Assembly: GCA_036561005.1 (NCBI GenBank)
Contig: DATBQE010000180.1
Coordinates: 1-64,000, forward strand
Direction of reading: 5' to 3'
Length of the DNA stretch: 64,000 nucleotides
From: PKWO01 sp036561005
GTDB lineage: Bacteria; Pseudomonadota; Gammaproteobacteria; Burkholderiales; Burkholderiaceae_D
Part shown: in pieces, positions 8,880 through 17,922 of the stretch
Layout of the letters: each line of letters opens with the position of its first letter
Position numbering within the stretch: position 1 is the stretch's first letter
Position numbers and translations under genes: made by a program
Notes under the pieces: generated by a model
The model's database searches: none
The model's input: the letters and a program-made list of their open reading frames with translations, nothing else
What the model was told of the DNA's origin: nothing

Positions 8880-9965
8880 TTAGTCGAATACCGGACTTTC
8901 GACGCCGAGAATCTTGTGCAATTTCGGCGAAGTCGTCGTGTATTGCATGTGAATCTTCTTTTCCGGGAATATGTAAGGCGCTGCACCGAAGGCGGCCAAC
9001 GCCGCTTCGTGGAACCCCGAGAGGATCAGCTTCTTCTTGCCCGGATAGGTGTTGATGTCGCCAACGGCAAAGATGCCGGGAACGTTGGTCTCGAATTTCT
9101 CGGTGTCGACCTTCAACTGCTTGCGTTCGATATCGAGACCCCATTCGGCGATCGGGCCGAGCTTGGGCGAGAGGCCGAAAAACACCAGCAGGTGATCAAG
9201 CGGCAGGCGGCGCGTGACGCCATCGGCGCCGGTCACCTTGATTTCCGACAGCTTGGCATCGACCGTTTCAAAACCGGTCACCTGGCCGACCAGGAATTGC
9301 ATTTCGTAGTTGTCGCACAGTTCTTTCATCTTTGCCACCGAGGCCGGCGCGGCGCGGAATTCTTCCCGGCGATGCAGCAGGATGACCGACTCGGCCTTGC
9401 CGACAAAATTCAATGCCCAGTCGAGCGCGGAGTCGCCGCCGCCGCAGATGACGATATTCTTGCCTTCGTATTGCGTCGGGTTCTTGACGCGATAGGCCAG
9501 TTGCGTGCCGTCGAATTGCTCGATACCGTCAACCTTCAATGTGCGCGGCTGGAACGAGCCGACACCGGCGGCGATAAAGATGGTCTTGCTGATGAAGCGC
9601 GTGCCCAGCGAAGTTTCCACATTGAAGCGCCCGTCTTCGCGCTTTTCGACGATGCTCACTTCCTGGTTCAGGTGGAATGTCGCGCCGAACGGCTCAATCT
9701 GTTTCAACAGATTGTCTGTGAGCTCCTGGCCTGTGCAGACCGGCACTGCGGGGATGTCGTAGATCGGCTTGTCCGGATACAGCTCCACGCATTGGCCGCC
9801 GACGAGCGGCAGAGAATCGATCACATGTGCCTTGATTTCGAGCAGGCCGAGTTCGAATACCTGGAACAATCCGACTGGTCCGGCACCGACAATGACGGCA
9901 TCGGTTTCGATAGGGCCTTGCTGCGAGCCCGGTGTGTGGATGGTGATGCCGGCGCTGGTTTCCAT
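8880..9965 (-). CDS. Thioredoxin-reductase-like ferredoxin--NADP+ reductase
   Basis: This flavoprotein of about 361 residues has an FAD-binding motif (VIVGAGPVGLFQ), the NAD(P)-binding motif CGGGDSALDWA in the middle, and the C-terminal FAD motif FAVGDINTYPG. It lacks the redox CxxC of thioredoxin reductase, which places it in the TrxR-like ferredoxin/flavodoxin-NADP reductase group. The start is uncertain: ATG 9965 (METSAG), ATG 9989 and GTG 10019 are in frame and none has a strong ribosome-binding site; 9965 best fits family length. It lies downstream of fdxA on the same strand, which fits a reductase-ferredoxin pair. Confidence 0.9.
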   Translation of the reverse strand: METSAGITIHTPGSQQGPIETDAVIVGAGPVGLFQVFELGLLEIKAHVIDSLPLVGGQCVELYPDKPIYDIPAVPVCTGQELTDNLLKQIEPFGATFHLNQEVSIVEKREDGRFNVETSLGTRFISKTIFIAAGVGSFQPRTLKVDGIEQFDGTQLAYRVKNPTQYEGKNIVICGGGDSALDWALNFVGKAESVILLHRREEFRAAPASVAKMKELCDNYEMQFLVGQVTGFETVDAKLSEIKVTGADGVTRRLPLDHLLVFFGLSPKLGPIAEWGLDIERKQLKVDTEKFETNVPGIFAVGDINTYPGKKKLILSGFHEAALAAFGAAPYIFPEKKIHMQYTTTSPKLHKILGVESPVFD

Positions 9966-10110
9966 ACGACTTTCGAGTTCCTGTTTCATTTTGAAGAATT
10001 GCGAGCGTTCGTCATGCACCCGCGCACGTCAGGCGGGTTGTGTCGGCTCGCGAAAATAAGTTACGGCAAATTAGGCAAGTTGCTGGTCTGGTTGCTGATG
10101 CCGTGTTTGA

Positions 10111-10434
10111 TTAACGTTCGAGGTACTGCAACTTTTCCTTTACATCTTTCCAATCATCGGCGTCGGGCAGCGCCGCCTTGGTCTTGGTGATGGAAGGCCA
10201 TTTGCGCGCAAGGTCAATGTTAATCTTGAGAAATTGCTGTTGGTCGGCCGGCACGTCTTCTTCGGCATAAATGGCATTGACCGGGCACTCGGCCACGCAT
10301 ACGGCGCAATCGATGCATTCGTCAGGGTCGATCGCAAGAAAATTCGGTCCTTCGCGGAAGCAATCAACCGGGCATACATCGACGCAGTCCGTATAACGGC
10401 AGCGGATGCAGGATTCGGTCACAACGTGTGTCAT
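10111..10434 (-). CDS. fdxA: 7Fe ferredoxin FdxA
   Basis: This 107-residue ferredoxin has the FdxA signature: an N-terminal Cys cluster (ESCIRCRYTDCVDVCPVDC) binding 3Fe-4S and a following CIDCAVCVAECP contributing to 4Fe-4S. The start ATG at 10434 (MTHVV) was chosen because the family begins this way; the frame is open further upstream to 10590, but those residues are not family-like. It carries low-potential electrons, probably to or from the reductase encoded about 145 bases downstream. It is divergent from lutC. Confidence 0.95.
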   Translation of the reverse strand: MTHVVTESCIRCRYTDCVDVCPVDCFREGPNFLAIDPDECIDCAVCVAECPVNAIYAEEDVPADQQQFLKINIDLARKWPSITKTKAALPDADDWKDVKEKLQYLER

Positions 10435-10737
10435 AACAGTCCAATCTGTAAATTTTGAATCGGGGTGCGCAGAGAAGGACGCAAGCGCAAAGCCGCCAGC
10501 GTCGACCTCCCCAAGTGTCGCAAGACCCTGTATTTTAAGACAAATTCGCCATAGTAACAAACCGGCCTTATACATAATGCGAATAAGCAAATGCGAGCTT
10601 TTTGCTATTTAAGCAAGTTGTCCATTGGGGACATCATCCGCGATGCCGGCAAACCTTGTTTTTGCGTACCGGCCAAATCGGCTACACTTGGGCCTGGAAT
10701 GCATTTTACAGGGCGTTCTTTCATAGGGGAGTCAGGG

Positions 10738-11421
10738 GTGGACACATCAAGCGCCAGAGCGGCGATATTTGCGCGTATTCGCAGGGCACAGGGACGTTCC
10801 GAGCAGGTAAGCGCACAGGAAACCGAAGCCGTGCGCGACTACCTGTATAACCATCCGGCGGGGCCGCGCCCCAATGTCGGCATCGATCTTTTGTTGCGAT
10901 TCCGCGAACAGGCAGTTCGCATGTTCGATACGCTTGACCATGTCGATGCCATCGAAGACGTGCCGGCCGCCGTGTCCCGCTATCTGGACCATGCCGGCAT
11001 TACCCGCACTGCAATCGGCTGGGAAACCCTGCGCGATCTGCCGTGGAGCGAGGCCGGTGTGCATTTCACCGCAAGGCCGCCGGTCAACGAAGACATGGTC
11101 GGCATCACCGGCTGTTTTTGTGCTGTTGCCGAGACCGGCACGTTGATGCTGTTGTCTGGCCCCGGCACCTATGCGTCGGCCAGTCTGTTGCCGGAAACGC
11201 ATATCGCCGTGCTTGATGCCGGGCGCATTGTGGCATCGATGGAAGACGCCTTCGCTCTCGCCCGCGCCGAACGCGGTGAGTTGCCACGCGCCACCAATTT
11301 CATTTCCGGACCATCGCGCACGGCCGACATCGAGCAAACCATTGTTCTTGGTGCCCACGGTCCGTATCGCGTACATGTCGTGATTGTCGGGAAAATCGGC
11401 CACCTGGCCACGCCTGTCTGA
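10738..11421 (+). CDS. lutC: Lactate utilisation protein C (LutC/YkgG family)
   Basis: This 227-residue DUF162 protein is the third subunit of the LutABC iron-sulfur L-lactate dehydrogenase complex. It shows the family features GITGCFCAVAETGTL and a C-terminal FISGPSRTADIEQ motif. GTG at 10738 is the preferred start because AGGGGAGTCAGG lies directly upstream; an in-frame ATG at 10699 would add 13 residues. It is not beside lutA and lutB, which are at 35.9-38.1 kb. The next gene, a permease, begins 7 bases after its stop, so the two are probably co-transcribed. Confidence 0.9.
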   Translation: MDTSSARAAIFARIRRAQGRSEQVSAQETEAVRDYLYNHPAGPRPNVGIDLLLRFREQAVRMFDTLDHVDAIEDVPAAVSRYLDHAGITRTAIGWETLRDLPWSEAGVHFTARPPVNEDMVGITGCFCAVAETGTLMLLSGPGTYASASLLPETHIAVLDAGRIVASMEDAFALARAERGELPRATNFISGPSRTADIEQTIVLGAHGPYRVHVVIVGKIGHLATPV

Positions 11422-11428
11422 CCGGTCA

Positions 11429-12649
11429 ATGCACTTTTCCGGCTTCTCGCTGTTGGGCATTCCGCTTGAGTTCGTGTTTTTCTGCGCGATACTCGCCGCA
11501 ATCGCGTTTATGCCGCGTTACGCCGGCTTGGCAGCAATCGGCGGCGCGGCATTCGTCACGTTATACAAGATCGGTTTTTCGCCATTCGATGAGGGCGGCG
11601 GCTTCGCCGGCCTCTTGGGCCATGCGCTGCACGAGTGGGTCAATCTAGGCAATCTGCTGGCCTTGCTTCTGGGTTTTGCGATGCTCGCCAAACACGTTGA
11701 GAACAGCCGCGCACCGCTCGCACTAAGACGTTATGTGAGCGATCAATGGAGTGGCGGTGTGGTGCTGCTGATCGGTATTTTCATCCTGGCCAGCGTGCTC
11801 GACAATATAGCGGCAGCGATGATAGGCGGCACCGTGGCGCGGGCGGTCTTTCGCGGCAAGGTGCACGTCGGCTTTCTTGCCGCCATCGTTGCCGCATCGA
11901 ACGCCGGCGGTTCCGGCAGCGTGATCGGCGACACCACCACTACCATGATGTGGCTGGCCGGTGTGCCGCCGCGCGAAGTATTCCCTGCCTACGTGGCCGC
12001 TGCCGTTGCGTTGTTGATCGTCGCGATACCGGCGTCGTTGCAACAACATGCCTACTCGCCCGCGCAAAAGAGCGACGGCGAACATCACGGTATCGATTGG
12101 CCAAGTGTCGCCGTCGCGGGTTTTGTGCTGTGCCTCGCCGTTGCGGCCAACTTGTTGATCAATCTCCAGTTCAGCGAGCGGGCCACGTTGTTCCCATTCC
12201 TCGGCTTGTCGGTGTGGATTGCGCTTCTGCTCATGACGCCGGTGCGCAAGCCTGAATGGCTGGCGCTGCCCGGCGCGTTGCGCAGTGCACTATTCCTGCT
12301 TGCGCTGGTGTGGTGCGCTTCACTCATGCCGGTTGATGCGCTGCCGCGCGCCTCCTGGCTGTCGACCTGGATACTCGGCCTGGCTTCCGCCGTGTTCGAC
12401 AACATCCCGCTTACCGCGCTGGCGCTCAAGCAGGGCGGCTATGACTGGGGTTACGTCGCTTACGCGGTCGGCTTCGGCGGCTCTGTACTGTGGTTCGGCT
12501 CGTCGGCAGGTGTGGCACTGGTGAACATGTTTCCGGAAGCGAAATCGGCACGTACCTGGTTGACCAAAGGTTGGCACGTCGCCGTCGGCTACATAGTCGG
12601 TTACTTCGCCATGCTTGGCCTGTTGGGCTGGCACCCCGGGTTGCACTAG
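11429..12649 (+). CDS. Ion-transporter-superfamily permease (CitMHS/NhaD/ArsB-like)
   Basis: This 406-residue integral membrane protein has about 10-11 hydrophobic segments. Signature regions SVLDNIAAAMIGGTVA and NAGGSGSVIGDTTTTMMW, and a second half repeating the theme with SAVFDNIPLTALAL, are the two re-entrant D-N-x-x-A elements of the ion transporter superfamily (citrate transporters, NhaD Na+/H+ antiporters, ArsB). The substrate is unclear: its position 7 bases after lutC suggests a carboxylate such as lactate, but sodium/proton exchange is equally compatible with the sequence. Confidence 0.8.
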   Translation: MHFSGFSLLGIPLEFVFFCAILAAIAFMPRYAGLAAIGGAAFVTLYKIGFSPFDEGGGFAGLLGHALHEWVNLGNLLALLLGFAMLAKHVENSRAPLALRRYVSDQWSGGVVLLIGIFILASVLDNIAAAMIGGTVARAVFRGKVHVGFLAAIVAASNAGGSGSVIGDTTTTMMWLAGVPPREVFPAYVAAAVALLIVAIPASLQQHAYSPAQKSDGEHHGIDWPSVAVAGFVLCLAVAANLLINLQFSERATLFPFLGLSVWIALLLMTPVRKPEWLALPGALRSALFLLALVWCASLMPVDALPRASWLSTWILGLASAVFDNIPLTALALKQGGYDWGYVAYAVGFGGSVLWFGSSAGVALVNMFPEAKSARTWLTKGWHVAVGYIVGYFAMLGLLGWHPGLH

Positions 12650-12876
12650 CAAACGTCGCACCGTCGCGCGACGTCCAGTTTCCGTCGGTGATAAATGCCC
12701 GCATCGTGGCTTTGCTCCGCCCGCAAATATGCCGGTTTCTTCCGCGAGAATTCTTGTTGGAAGTTATCAAAGTGAGGGCAAAATTCTTTTTGCGAGGGTA
12801 GAATGGATCTTGCAATGGCATATCCACGCCTAATGACATTGCTGCATCGACAACCAGCAAAAAGGTTTCGGAATCC

Positions 12877-14109
12877 ATGTTCAATTTTACGCTCCGTAAC
12901 CTCGCCCGCCTGCTGACCCCGACGCTGTGCCTGTTTCTTTCCTTTTCCGTGGCGGCAACTGAAATCCGGGTGAGCGTACTATTGGCGCCGCAGCAAAGAT
13001 CGCCTTATGACGATGAGTTTCAACGCTTCACGCAGGAAACCGGCATCAAGGTAGTCACCATACCGCGCCACGATTCTGACTACAAGGCGGACATGTCTTC
13101 GTGGCTCCTCGGCGGTACCAAGGCGCCCGATGTCATGTTCTGGCAGGCGTCGCACCGGCTCACGAAATTTGCCGAAAGCGGTGCGATCCGGCCCATTACC
13201 CAACTATGGAATGAACAGAATCTGGACCGGGCCTTTGCCCAAGTCAAGGCCGGCGTGACCTACAAGGGCGACGTCTACGGGCTACCCATTTCCTATTATC
13301 AATGGGGCCTGTACTACAAGAAAAGTCTGATTGAAAAATTTGGCGGCGCGCCGCGAAACTGGGAGGAATTCGTCGCGCAATGCGAGCGCCTCAAGCGCGC
13401 CGGCATCACGCCGCTCGGCATCGGTACTGCAGGGAGCTGGCCGGTGGCCGCATGGTTTGACTATCTCGATCTGCGTATCAACGGTCTGCCCTTCCACATG
13501 CAGCTATTGAACGGCAAAGTGTCGTTTCGCGATCTGCGCACGCAGCAGGTGTTAATCGAATGGAAGAAATTGATCGACGGCAAATACTTCAATGCCGACA
13601 ACCGGGCATTGAATTGGGATGAAGTCCTTCCGTGGCTTTACCGCGACAGGATTGCCTACACGTTGATCGGTGCATTCGTCGTGACGCGCCTGCCGCACGA
13701 AATCGAAGGCGAATTTGCCTTCATGCCCTTTCCCGAAATAAAAAACATTCCGCTTTACGAAGAAGCGCCGATGGATATTCTCATCATTTCAAAAAATACT
13801 TCCAAACCGCGCGAGGCGGAAGCGTTTCTAAAATTCATGTCGCGCGCCGATACGCAGGCCAAACTCAACACCGCGCTCGGCCTGCTTTCACCGAACAGGG
13901 AGGCCGCGGCCGGCCAGAGCGAGTTCATCAGAGCGGGCGTGGAATTGTTTGCACGGGCCAAAGGTGTATCGCAATACTTCGACCGCGACACGGCACCGGA
14001 ATTTGAGAAGCGCGCCATGCCCATCCTGGTCGAGTTCCTCAACAATGGAAATATCAGGCTCGCGACTGAAAAACTGGAAAAGGCCAGGTTCGACGTATTT
14101 CCTCAATAA
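12877..14109 (+). CDS. ABC-type extracellular solute-binding protein, family 1 (orphan)
   Basis: This 410-residue protein has a signal peptide ending near SFSVAAT and then a family 1 (sugar-type) periplasmic binding fold: WLLGGTKAPDVMFW, YGLPISYYQWGLYYKK and the C-terminal EAFLKFMSRADTQAKL are typical segments. Such proteins capture sugars or oligosaccharides for ABC import. No permease or ATPase gene is adjacent, so it either works with a transporter encoded elsewhere or acts as a sensory partner. Confidence 0.85.
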   Translation: MFNFTLRNLARLLTPTLCLFLSFSVAATEIRVSVLLAPQQRSPYDDEFQRFTQETGIKVVTIPRHDSDYKADMSSWLLGGTKAPDVMFWQASHRLTKFAESGAIRPITQLWNEQNLDRAFAQVKAGVTYKGDVYGLPISYYQWGLYYKKSLIEKFGGAPRNWEEFVAQCERLKRAGITPLGIGTAGSWPVAAWFDYLDLRINGLPFHMQLLNGKVSFRDLRTQQVLIEWKKLIDGKYFNADNRALNWDEVLPWLYRDRIAYTLIGAFVVTRLPHEIEGEFAFMPFPEIKNIPLYEEAPMDILIISKNTSKPREAEAFLKFMSRADTQAKLNTALGLLSPNREAAAGQSEFIRAGVELFARAKGVSQYFDRDTAPEFEKRAMPILVEFLNNGNIRLATEKLEKARFDVFPQ

Positions 14110-14207
14110 GGCCTGCCGCGTTGACCTCGTCCAGGGTAGGCTGTCGGGCCGGATTCCGGGAGTGTCGGGGCAATTGCGGATCGGTCTTCGTCGCCTGCGT
14201 GGCGCAA

Positions 14208-14245
14208 GGGGATCGTGCGGGATCACACAGGATCACGCGATCCCC
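14208..14245. repeat. Hairpin upstream of hydroxyacid dehydrogenase
   Basis: GGGGATCG at 14208 and CGATCCCC at 14238 form a perfect 8-bp inverted repeat whose loop itself contains GGGATCACACAGGATCA. There is no T-run after it. It lies 44 bases before the start codon at 14289, so it may be a regulator site or leader hairpin. Confidence 0.5.
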
Positions 14246-14288
14246 TCAGGGGCGCTATCATGAACGTAATTCATTCGTCGGAGCCAGC

Positions 14289-15272
14289 ATGAAGCAAAAA
14301 ATATTGATTGCGCGCGCGATCTTTCCCGAAGTCGTGGCCCGCCTGGCCCAACAATTCGAGGTTGCGGCGAATCAGGAAGACAGAATTTATTCTGCCGAAG
14401 AACTGGCCGGGAAGGCGGCCGGCATGGATGCCTTGCTGACCACCGGTAGCGAGCGCATCGGCGCCAGCCTCTTGGCGGCCCTGCCTGGCTTGAAGGCCGT
14501 GTGCAACATGGCGGTCGGTTTCAACAACATCGATGTCGACGCCGCCACTGCCGCCGGCGTGATGGTGACCAACACCCCTGACGTGCTCAACGAAACCACG
14601 GCCGATTTTGCCTGGGCGCTGATGATGGCGGCCGCACGCCGCATCACCGAGTCGGAACAATGGCTGCGCGCAGGAAAATGGGACCGCTGGCGCTACGATA
14701 TGCTGCTCGGCGCCGATTTGCACGGCTCGACGCTCGGTATTATCGGCATGGGTCGCATCGGGCAGGCGGTGGCGCGGCGCTCGACCGGGTTCGGCATGCG
14801 GGTGATCTATCACAATCGCACGCGGCTCACGCCGGAACAGGAAGCCGCCGCCAACCATGCCCGCTTGGTCGGCAAGGACGAATTGCTGCGCAATGCAGAC
14901 CATGTCATGCTGGTATTGCCGTATTCCGCTGCGACGCACCACACCATTGGCGCGACCGAATTGGCGCTGATGAAGCCCGGTGCGACGCTGACCAATGTCG
15001 CGCGCGGCGGAATTGTTGATGATACGGCACTGATTGCTGCACTGCGCGAACGGCGCATCGCAGCGGCGGGGCTCGACGTGTTCGAGAACGAGCCGGCATT
15101 GAATCCAGGTTTTCTTGAACTGCAAAATGTGGTTCTGACACCACACATCGCCAGCGCATCGAAGCCGACGCGCTTGGCAATGGCGAATTGCGCGGCAGAT
15201 AATCTGATTGCGGCGTTGTCCGGACACGTACCGCCCAATTTGCTGAACCCAGGCGTCAATAAAAAGGATTAG
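14289..15272 (+). CDS. D-2-hydroxyacid dehydrogenase (glyoxylate/hydroxypyruvate reductase type)
   Basis: This 327-residue enzyme reduces 2-keto acids such as glyoxylate, hydroxypyruvate or 2-ketogluconate with NAD(P)H. The Rossmann motif is LGIIGMGRIGQAVARR, with HNRT after the second beta strand favouring NADPH. The catalytic Arg (NVARGG), Glu (DVFENEP) and His (LTPHIASAS) are all present. The start at 14289 (MKQKILIARAI) follows GGAG at a good distance; the frame is open further upstream, but that part is not family-like. The PHA granule gene follows after 5 bases. Confidence 0.93.
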   Translation: MKQKILIARAIFPEVVARLAQQFEVAANQEDRIYSAEELAGKAAGMDALLTTGSERIGASLLAALPGLKAVCNMAVGFNNIDVDAATAAGVMVTNTPDVLNETTADFAWALMMAAARRITESEQWLRAGKWDRWRYDMLLGADLHGSTLGIIGMGRIGQAVARRSTGFGMRVIYHNRTRLTPEQEAAANHARLVGKDELLRNADHVMLVLPYSAATHHTIGATELALMKPGATLTNVARGGIVDDTALIAALRERRIAAAGLDVFENEPALNPGFLELQNVVLTPHIASASKPTRLAMANCAADNLIAALSGHVPPNLLNPGVNKKD

Positions 15273-15277
15273 GAGAC

Positions 15278-15556
15278 ATGGCTGATATCAGCATCACGCA
15301 AAAGCACAAGCTCTCGCATAAGAAGGCCAAGGCTGCCGCGCAAAAAGTGGCTGAGCAACTGGCGGAAGAATATGGTATCAGTGCCGAATGGGACGGCGAT
15401 GTGCTCAATTTCAAGCGCAGCGGTGTCACGGGTACGTTGGAGCTGACCGATCATGTGGCGCAGATGGATATTACGCTCGGCTTCATGCTCAAGGCGTTTG
15501 CCGGGACCATCGAAGAGCATGTGCACAAGAACATGAAAAAGGTCTTTGCGGCCTGA
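15278..15556 (+). CDS. Polyhydroxyalkanoic acid system protein (PHA granule region family)
   Basis: This 92-residue protein begins MADISITQKHKLSHKKAKAAAQKVAEQLAEEYG and has the layout of the small PHA-system family found near PHA granule genes: a basic amphipathic N-terminus and a beta-rich centre (LELTDHVAQMDITLGF). The family is associated with PHA granules, but the biochemical role is not settled. It starts 5 bases after the hydroxyacid dehydrogenase gene. A 9-bp inverted repeat (15541-15571) spans its stop codon. Confidence 0.85.
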   Translation: MADISITQKHKLSHKKAKAAAQKVAEQLAEEYGISAEWDGDVLNFKRSGVTGTLELTDHVAQMDITLGFMLKAFAGTIEEHVHKNMKKVFAA

Positions 15557-15596
15557 CAGCCGGCAAAGACCCTGAGACCTTGGCGTTCGCTTCGAA

Positions 15597-15851
15597 TCAA
15601 CCCTTCAAGTCATTGATCAGATCGACGTATTGCTGCATGGCGTCTTCCTTGCCGGTGCCTTTGAGGGCATCCCAGGCGTCCCACTTGGCGCGGCCGACCA
15701 TGTCGGAAAAGCCGGGGCGTTTTCCTTCAGCATCGCCTGTGCTCGCTTGTTTGAAGAGGGCGTATATTTTGAGCAGGGTCATGTTGTCCGGACGTTCCGG
15801 CAGGTTTTTCGAATCGGCGACGGCTTGGTCGAATTCAGCTTGCAGCGTCAT
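15597..15851 (-). CDS. Acyl-CoA-binding protein
   Basis: This 84-residue protein matches the ACBP fold throughout: FDQAVADSKNLP, LLKIYALFKQASTGDAEG, the signature KRPGFSDMVGRAKWDAWDALKGTGKEDAMQQYV split over helices 2-4, and normal length. It binds long-chain acyl-CoA in the cytosol. It converges with the PHA granule gene and lies beside the acyltransferase at 16.1 kb, consistent with handling acyl-CoA for storage lipids. Confidence 0.95.
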   Translation of the reverse strand: MTLQAEFDQAVADSKNLPERPDNMTLLKIYALFKQASTGDAEGKRPGFSDMVGRAKWDAWDALKGTGKEDAMQQYVDLINDLKG

Positions 15852-16114
15852 GTTAGGCTCCAGAAGGATCGGGGGAAGGGAACGGCGCCGCCAATAATCG
15901 TCGCGCGCCGTAATGTCGTGCCGCGCGGCAGATTTTTAGAGGTACCATGATTCGTTGCCAAACATAACACAATCCGTAAAGTGGTAGAAGCGGACAATTA
16001 GAATAGATTATCGAATCAACCAGATTGCCTTGCACCGATAATGCTCACATTGACCGAGCACGAAGTTCGGCTGCCCTGCAATTGACGGGTTCGTTTCACC
16101 AAGGAGTTCCCTGC

Positions 16115-17626
16115 ATGCTGCCTGTAAAAATGTTGCAACGCGAGAAAATGTCCACTGTCGATACGGCGTGGTTGCGCATGGATTCATCAGGCAACCTGAT
16201 GATGATCGTCAGTGTGCTGATGTTCGATAAACCACTCGATCTTGCATGCTTCCGGCAAACCATGAAGCGCCGTTTTCTCAGCTATAGCCGCTTTCGCAGT
16301 TGCGTCGTGCAAGACCTGACAGGGGCCTGGTGGGAAGAGCAGAAAGTCGATCTCGACCATCACATTCTGGAGAGCCGACTGCCGTCCGTCAGAGGGGGCA
16401 GCAACAAGGAAGAACTCGAACGCATGGTTGGTGAACTGTCGGCCACCGCCCTCGACCACAGCCGTCCGTTGTGGCAGATGCATGTGGTTGACAATTGCGT
16501 CGGTGAAGACGGCAAAGTGCGCCAGGGTGTCATCATCCGCATTCACCACTGTATCGCCGACGGCATTGCGCTGGTGGGTGTATTGCTCTCCATGTTCGAC
16601 GCCACCCGCAGCGCTTCGCTCGAAGGCGCGCCGGATGACGAAGCGTCGCAGGACAGCCAAGCCGATGCAAACGATGGTGACGACGGCGACGAAGGTGACG
16701 ATTCAGCCGATGCCGACAACCCGTGGACGCAACTGCTGCAGCCGGTGACCAAGACCACGATCACGGCGATCAACCTGTCGACTTCGATGATGACCAAATA
16801 TCTGCTGACGCTGGCGGAATCGAACAAGATGGTCGCACGCTTCGCCGAGATGGCCAACATCAGCGGCAAGCTGACGCAGGATGCGATCAAACTGATGGCC
16901 ATGACGGAAGATACGCGCACCAGCCTCAAAGGCAAGCCGCTCGGGAACAAGTGCGTGGCCTGGAGCGAGCCGCTGCCGCTTGAAGAAATCAAGATCGTCG
17001 GCAAGGTTCTTGGCGCGTCGATCAACGACGTGTTGATGTCGTCCGTGGCCGGCGCCATCGGCGCCTACTTGCGCGCCAAGGGCGAACATGTAGCAGAAGA
17101 CGCCGGCTTGCGCGCCATGGTGCCGGTCAATTTGCGCAAATCTTCGCGCCAGGAAAAGCTGGGCAACGCCTTCGGACTGGTGCCGTTGGTCCTGCCGGTC
17201 GGCATCGAAGACCCCTTGGCCCGCCTGCATGAAGTGCATAAACGCATGGATGAATTGAAGGGCGGTTATCAGGCGCTGGTGGCCATGGCCGTGCTCGGTG
17301 TGCTCGGCGCGACACCGCGCCAGATGCAAAACGAAATACAGAATTATTTCGCCAAGAAAGCCACTGCCGTGATGAGCAACGTGCCGGGGCCGCAGGCACC
17401 GCTCTATCTTGCCGGCAGTCAGCTCGACCAGATCATGTTCTGGGTTCCGCAATCGGGTGATATCGGTGTCGGCGTATCAATCCTGAGTTACAACGGCGGC
17501 GTGCAGTTCGGCATTGTGACCGACGATGCGATTGCCGAAGACCCGAAGGGCATTATCGAACGTTTTGAGCCGGAGTTTGAAAAGCTGGTGCTGCTGGCGC
17601 TGATGGCGGAGTGGCCGTCTCTGTAG
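16115..17626 (+). CDS. Wax ester synthase/diacylglycerol O-acyltransferase (WS/DGAT)
   Basis: This 503-residue acyltransferase transfers acyl chains from acyl-CoA to fatty alcohols or diacylglycerol. The active-site motif is HHCIADG (residues 144-150, the HHxxxDG signature). PLW at 118-120 and the N-D motif ASINDVLMS near residue 304 are also present. The start at 16115 has AAGGAG 8 bases upstream. An unusual Asp/Glu-rich segment at about residues 173-201 sits in the linker between the N-terminal (WES) and C-terminal (DUF1298) halves. Which product it makes is unknown. Confidence 0.93.
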   Translation: MLPVKMLQREKMSTVDTAWLRMDSSGNLMMIVSVLMFDKPLDLACFRQTMKRRFLSYSRFRSCVVQDLTGAWWEEQKVDLDHHILESRLPSVRGGSNKEELERMVGELSATALDHSRPLWQMHVVDNCVGEDGKVRQGVIIRIHHCIADGIALVGVLLSMFDATRSASLEGAPDDEASQDSQADANDGDDGDEGDDSADADNPWTQLLQPVTKTTITAINLSTSMMTKYLLTLAESNKMVARFAEMANISGKLTQDAIKLMAMTEDTRTSLKGKPLGNKCVAWSEPLPLEEIKIVGKVLGASINDVLMSSVAGAIGAYLRAKGEHVAEDAGLRAMVPVNLRKSSRQEKLGNAFGLVPLVLPVGIEDPLARLHEVHKRMDELKGGYQALVAMAVLGVLGATPRQMQNEIQNYFAKKATAVMSNVPGPQAPLYLAGSQLDQIMFWVPQSGDIGVGVSILSYNGGVQFGIVTDDAIAEDPKGIIERFEPEFEKLVLLALMAEWPSL

Positions 17627-17657
17627 CGCTGCCGATGCGGCGATGCGCAGGCAAGCT

Positions 17658-17828
17658 CTATTTTGCCTGGTCGTCGCTTTGGAAGAAATAAACCACGCCA
17701 AGGACAAAGATAATGATCGGCATGCCAATTGCGACAAAACCTTGCTCGCTGAAATGACGGACGTTGGCAAAGAACCAGAGCGCGCCGACGATCATGCCGA
17801 TCAAGCCCGAAGTTTTCCTGCTCCACAT
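17658..17828 (-). CDS. Small two-helix membrane protein, unknown
   Basis: This 56-residue protein has two hydrophobic segments (LIGMIVGALWFFANV and AIGMPIIIFVLGVVYFF) and a charged tail. The ATG at 17828 (MWSRKTSG) has GGAG 9 bases upstream; an ATG 15 bases earlier is possible. I do not recognise a family. It converges with the acyltransferase gene and precedes the FKBP pair on no shared strand evidence beyond proximity. Confidence 0.6.
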   Translation of the reverse strand: MWSRKTSGLIGMIVGALWFFANVRHFSEQGFVAIGMPIIIFVLGVVYFFQSDDQAK

Positions 17829-17922
17829 AATTCGATGCTCCATGTCAGGCCGACATATCCGGAACCGCGCGTGGCGGGTAGGCGGGGCGAACTGCAGCCA
17901 TCCACCCCGCGTTGCGAATCAA

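Noticed and set aside
15541..15571. Terminator at the end of the PHA granule gene
   Set aside because: The inverted repeat GGTCTTTGC/GCAAAGACC is real but overlaps the stop codon and has no T-run.
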